From an uncultured Chlorobiaceae bacterium (GTDB lineage Bacteria; Bacteroidota; Chlorobiia; Chlorobiales; Chlorobiaceae), in assembly GCA_903869365.1 (NCBI GenBank), contig CAIPYV010000074.1, positions 1-62,966 of the forward strand: a DNA stretch of 62,966 nt. The letters run 5' to 3'. Below the pieces are notes generated by a model. The model was not told the DNA's origin. It saw only the letters and a program-made list of their open reading frames with translations, and ran no database searches. Position 1 is the stretch's first letter. The number at the start of each line of letters is the position of its first letter. This document shows positions 61,556 to 62,966 of the stretch, piece after piece. Made by a program: the position numbers and the translations under genes.

Positions 61556-61811
61556 AGAAATGTCCAAAAGCAAAAAGTTAAGGTCGACGTCTTGGTAAAA
61601 ATGGGGTATGGCGGTTCAATAAAAGATGCAGGCGAAGCGGTCGGCGGGAGCGGTGACGGAGGTATTGACGGTATTATCAAGGAGGATCGTCTGGGTCTTG
61701 ACATTATCTACATTCAGGCCAAACGATTGGAAAACAACGTCTTGCGCCCAGACATACAGAAGTTTGCAGGGGCGTTGCAGGGCAAGCGGGCCCAGAAGGG
61801 AGTTTTTATTA
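61556..61811 (+). pseudogene. Mrr-type restriction endonuclease remnant, cut by an IS630 insertion
   Basis: About 85 codons of an Mrr catalytic domain are readable: VDVLVKMGYGGSIKDAGEAVG, then SGDGGIDGIIKEDRLGLD and IYIQAKR, giving the Asp and Gln-x-Lys active-site residues, followed by KFAGALQGKRAQKGVFI. In-frame starts are only an internal TTG (61592) or ATG (61601), because a TAA precedes the frame, so the N-terminal half is gone. The C-terminus is lost at the IS boundary near 61808-61811, where the frame runs into the element. Intact Mrr proteins cut methylated DNA. No rest of the gene appears on the right side of the IS. Confidence 0.75.
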
Positions 61812-61819
61812 AGCGCTCA

Positions 61820-62395
61820 TCAAAAAGTCATTACGTAATCCTTACCAAAACCGTCCAAGATTTTGCAGACATCTTCTTCAAGGGTTTTTTCATTTCGCGT
61901 CTTGAATTCCATCAATTCATACTTCAGCTTGTGCCAATACTTTTCAATTCGATTGAGTTCTGGACTGTAAGGTGGCAAGAAATAAAGAGTCAGCCCCTTT
62001 TGAGCCAGCACCTTTAACATCGGTTGAACCGCTTTTGCTTTATGGAATGACGCATTGTCCAGAATGACCGTTAAAGGTTTGCCCACGTAGTTCATCAGCA
62101 GACCAAGAAAGCCGATAAATATAAGTGAATTTGTTGGTTGCCACAGCGCAACTGAGAACAAATCACCCGTTGAGAGCATAGCTCCGATGACATTCAGGCG
62201 TTTTCCCCGGTTGGCGTCAATCTTGTGACATTTGCCTATTGGAGTCCAGGCGCTACGGTTTGGCTGGGCCAGTGCGAAACCAGTCTCATCGACAAAGGCT
62301 AAGATCCTATCATCGCGTTCGACTTCATCTTTCATCAATTCTATTTCTAACTGTGCTTGTCTAAACCAGACTTCATCTCGTTTTTTTTTAACCAC
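61820..62395 (-). CDS. IS630-family transposase, ORF B (DDE catalytic part)
   Basis: This 191-codon frame carries the DDE triad: FVDETGF, LTVILDNASFHKA and PPYSPELNRIEKYWHKLK. The N-terminal residues VKKKRDEVW overlap ORF A in the -1 frame. It is expected to be translated by frameshifting from ORF A at the A9 run (62381-62389) rather than from its own GTG. It cuts and joins element ends at TA sites. All catalytic residues are intact. Confidence 0.9.
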   Translation of the reverse strand: MVKKKRDEVWFRQAQLEIELMKDEVERDDRILAFVDETGFALAQPNRSAWTPIGKCHKIDANRGKRLNVIGAMLSTGDLFSVALWQPTNSLIFIGFLGLLMNYVGKPLTVILDNASFHKAKAVQPMLKVLAQKGLTLYFLPPYSPELNRIEKYWHKLKYELMEFKTRNEKTLEEDVCKILDGFGKDYVMTF

Positions 62396-62814
62396 AGGCG
62401 TGTACGTTTCCAGACAAAACCAAGTGCTTTCAACGCATTAGTTACGGTACCAACGCTCACGTTTACATTGCACTCTTCCTTTAACCGAGCCACTATCGCT
62501 GGAGCTGTCAGTGCTTCCTTTTCCGCCCAAATCGTGATCTGTTCAAGGTGAATGGCGTTTAGTTTCGGAGGTGCGCCGCTTCGATGCATGTCATATAAAG
62601 CGGCAAACCCCTTTGATAACCAGTTCTTACGTCGGTCATAAACCGTATCGATATTCAGGTCTTGCAATGCCACGATGGCCTTTGCACTCAACCCGTCGTT
62701 GAAATATAACAGTGTTTGAGCCCGATGACGTGCTTGCCAATCTCTTCCTTTTGCCACAACTTTTTGTAGCTTTGCACGATCGTCGGCAGATAATTCAAAG
62801 TAACTTAACTTCAT
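62347..62814 (-). CDS. IS630-family transposase, ORF A (helix-turn-helix part)
   Basis: This 155-codon frame starts MKLSYFELSADDRAKLQKVV and has tandem helix-turn-helix segments (HRAQTLLYFNDGLSAKAIVAL, then AIVARLKEECNVNVSVGTVTNAL), the DNA-binding half of IS630 transposases. It ends 9 residues after the slippery A9. A -1 shift there joins it to ORF B to give about 331 residues, the usual length for the family. Confidence 0.9.
   Translation of the reverse strand: MKLSYFELSADDRAKLQKVVAKGRDWQARHRAQTLLYFNDGLSAKAIVALQDLNIDTVYDRRKNWLSKGFAALYDMHRSGAPPKLNAIHLEQITIWAEKEALTAPAIVARLKEECNVNVSVGTVTNALKALGFVWKRTRLWLKKNEMKSGLDKHS
62381..62389 (-). promoter_or_regulatory. Probable -1 ribosomal frameshift site
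   Basis: On the minus strand GGTT is followed by nine A and then C. ORF A reads tta-aaa-aaa-aac and ORF B reads gtt-aaa-aaa-aaa, one base back, so an A-AAA-AAA slip to -1 links them. This is the mechanism known in several IS families. Confidence 0.7.
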
Positions 62815-62881
62815 GATTTACAAGGGCAGGTGTTTGTGTTTACCTTCTTGCCCTTATATTACGGAATCATTGTGCGCTGTA

Positions 62882-62966
62882 GATAAGCATTGTGAGAGAT
62901 GAAGGTCGGCCCTTCGCACTCGGCTTGCAGGAGCAGGGTGCAAACCACTGTAAGCGGCGTTGGTTA
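62882..62966. other. Right flank of the IS element, unassigned
   Basis: These 85 bases follow the IS end. No reading frame continues the Mrr remnant and no gene is recognisable. The stretch ends in TAAGCGGCGTTGGTTA, which is too short and too close to the edge to interpret. Confidence 0.4.

Larger units (their letters stand above)
61808..62881 (-). mobile_element. IS630-family insertion sequence
   Basis: An element of about 1.07 kb interrupts the Mrr remnant. It contains two overlapping transposase frames on the minus strand. Inverted-repeat cores ATTACGTAAT (61830-61839) and ATTACGGAAT (62858-62867) match in opposite orientation with one difference near both ends. TA dinucleotides at 61810-61811 (or 61807-61808) and 62880-62881 fit the TA target duplication of this family. 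The exact ends are approximate because the outer flanks do not align with equal spacing. Confidence 0.8.

Noticed and set aside
62951-62966. Possible integron attC end (TAAGCGGCGTTGGTTA)
   Set aside because: It recalls an attC-type end, but the R' consensus GTTRRRY is not met, no matching R'' or palindrome is visible, and the window ends here.

Overview
The window is a piece of the chromosome of a green sulfur bacterium (Chlorobiaceae, Chlorobium/Pelodictyon type). The evidence is a BchP-type geranylgeranyl reductase with the KPCGGAIP signature next to a photosynthesis-associated DUF2499/DUF3593 membrane protein, an isolated atpDC pair, a GTP-type PEP carboxykinase and the gene order around dnaA. 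The species assignment is inference; no 16S rRNA gene is present.

The chromosomal origin lies inside the window. On the minus strand, reading leftwards, are rpmH, rnpA, yidD, yidC, a PAP2 phosphatase, a ROK kinase and a hotdog thioesterase. On the plus strand, reading rightwards, are dnaA, dnaN, recF and a DciA/DUF721 gene. The rpmH-dnaA gap (12319-12784) holds a compact DnaA-box cluster, and the dnaA-dnaN gap holds further box-like sites. At about 8 and 10 kb from dnaA, two perfect 16-bp parS sites flank mnmG, so oriC and a centromere-like region are both visible.

The stretch 17-45 kb is mostly ordinary housekeeping. It holds a flavodiiron protein, a family-B DNA polymerase, mnmG, secD/secF, a SurA-like chaperone, gyrB, a YraN nuclease-fold protein, rnhB, RNase E/G, dapD, a C-terminal processing protease, bchP, glycyl-tRNA synthetase, clpS, an LD-carboxypeptidase, atpDC, tRNA-Thr(CGU), a TlpA-like thioredoxin, pckG and dodecin. 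It is followed by a SWIM/SNF2 pair, an acetate-transporter homologue, an MFS exporter, a UPF0149/SEC-C protein and an exported MsrB.

Two multidrug-export loci are present. One (1872-7616) is a complete RND tripartite system without a regulator. The other (52259-56687) encodes TolC, a universal stress protein, EmrA-like and EmrB-like proteins. It lies opposite a GAF-AAA+-Fis sigma-54 activator (56929-59028). The gap between them carries a well-spaced -24/-12 (sigma-54) promoter pointing into the efflux operon and a perfect inverted repeat at an enhancer-like distance. This is the most coherent regulatory circuit in the window.

Both edges are accessory DNA. The left edge holds a NUDIX hydrolase translationally coupled to a large PLD-nuclease/superfamily-2 helicase that runs off the window, a plausible defence or repair module. 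The right edge (59.0-62.9 kb) is a decaying island. It holds a chagasin-like protease inhibitor beside a papain-like protease that has lost its start, frameshifted and start-less ORF remnants, a BrnT/BrnA toxin-antitoxin pair, and an Mrr-type endonuclease remnant cut by an IS630-family element whose transposase needs a -1 frameshift.
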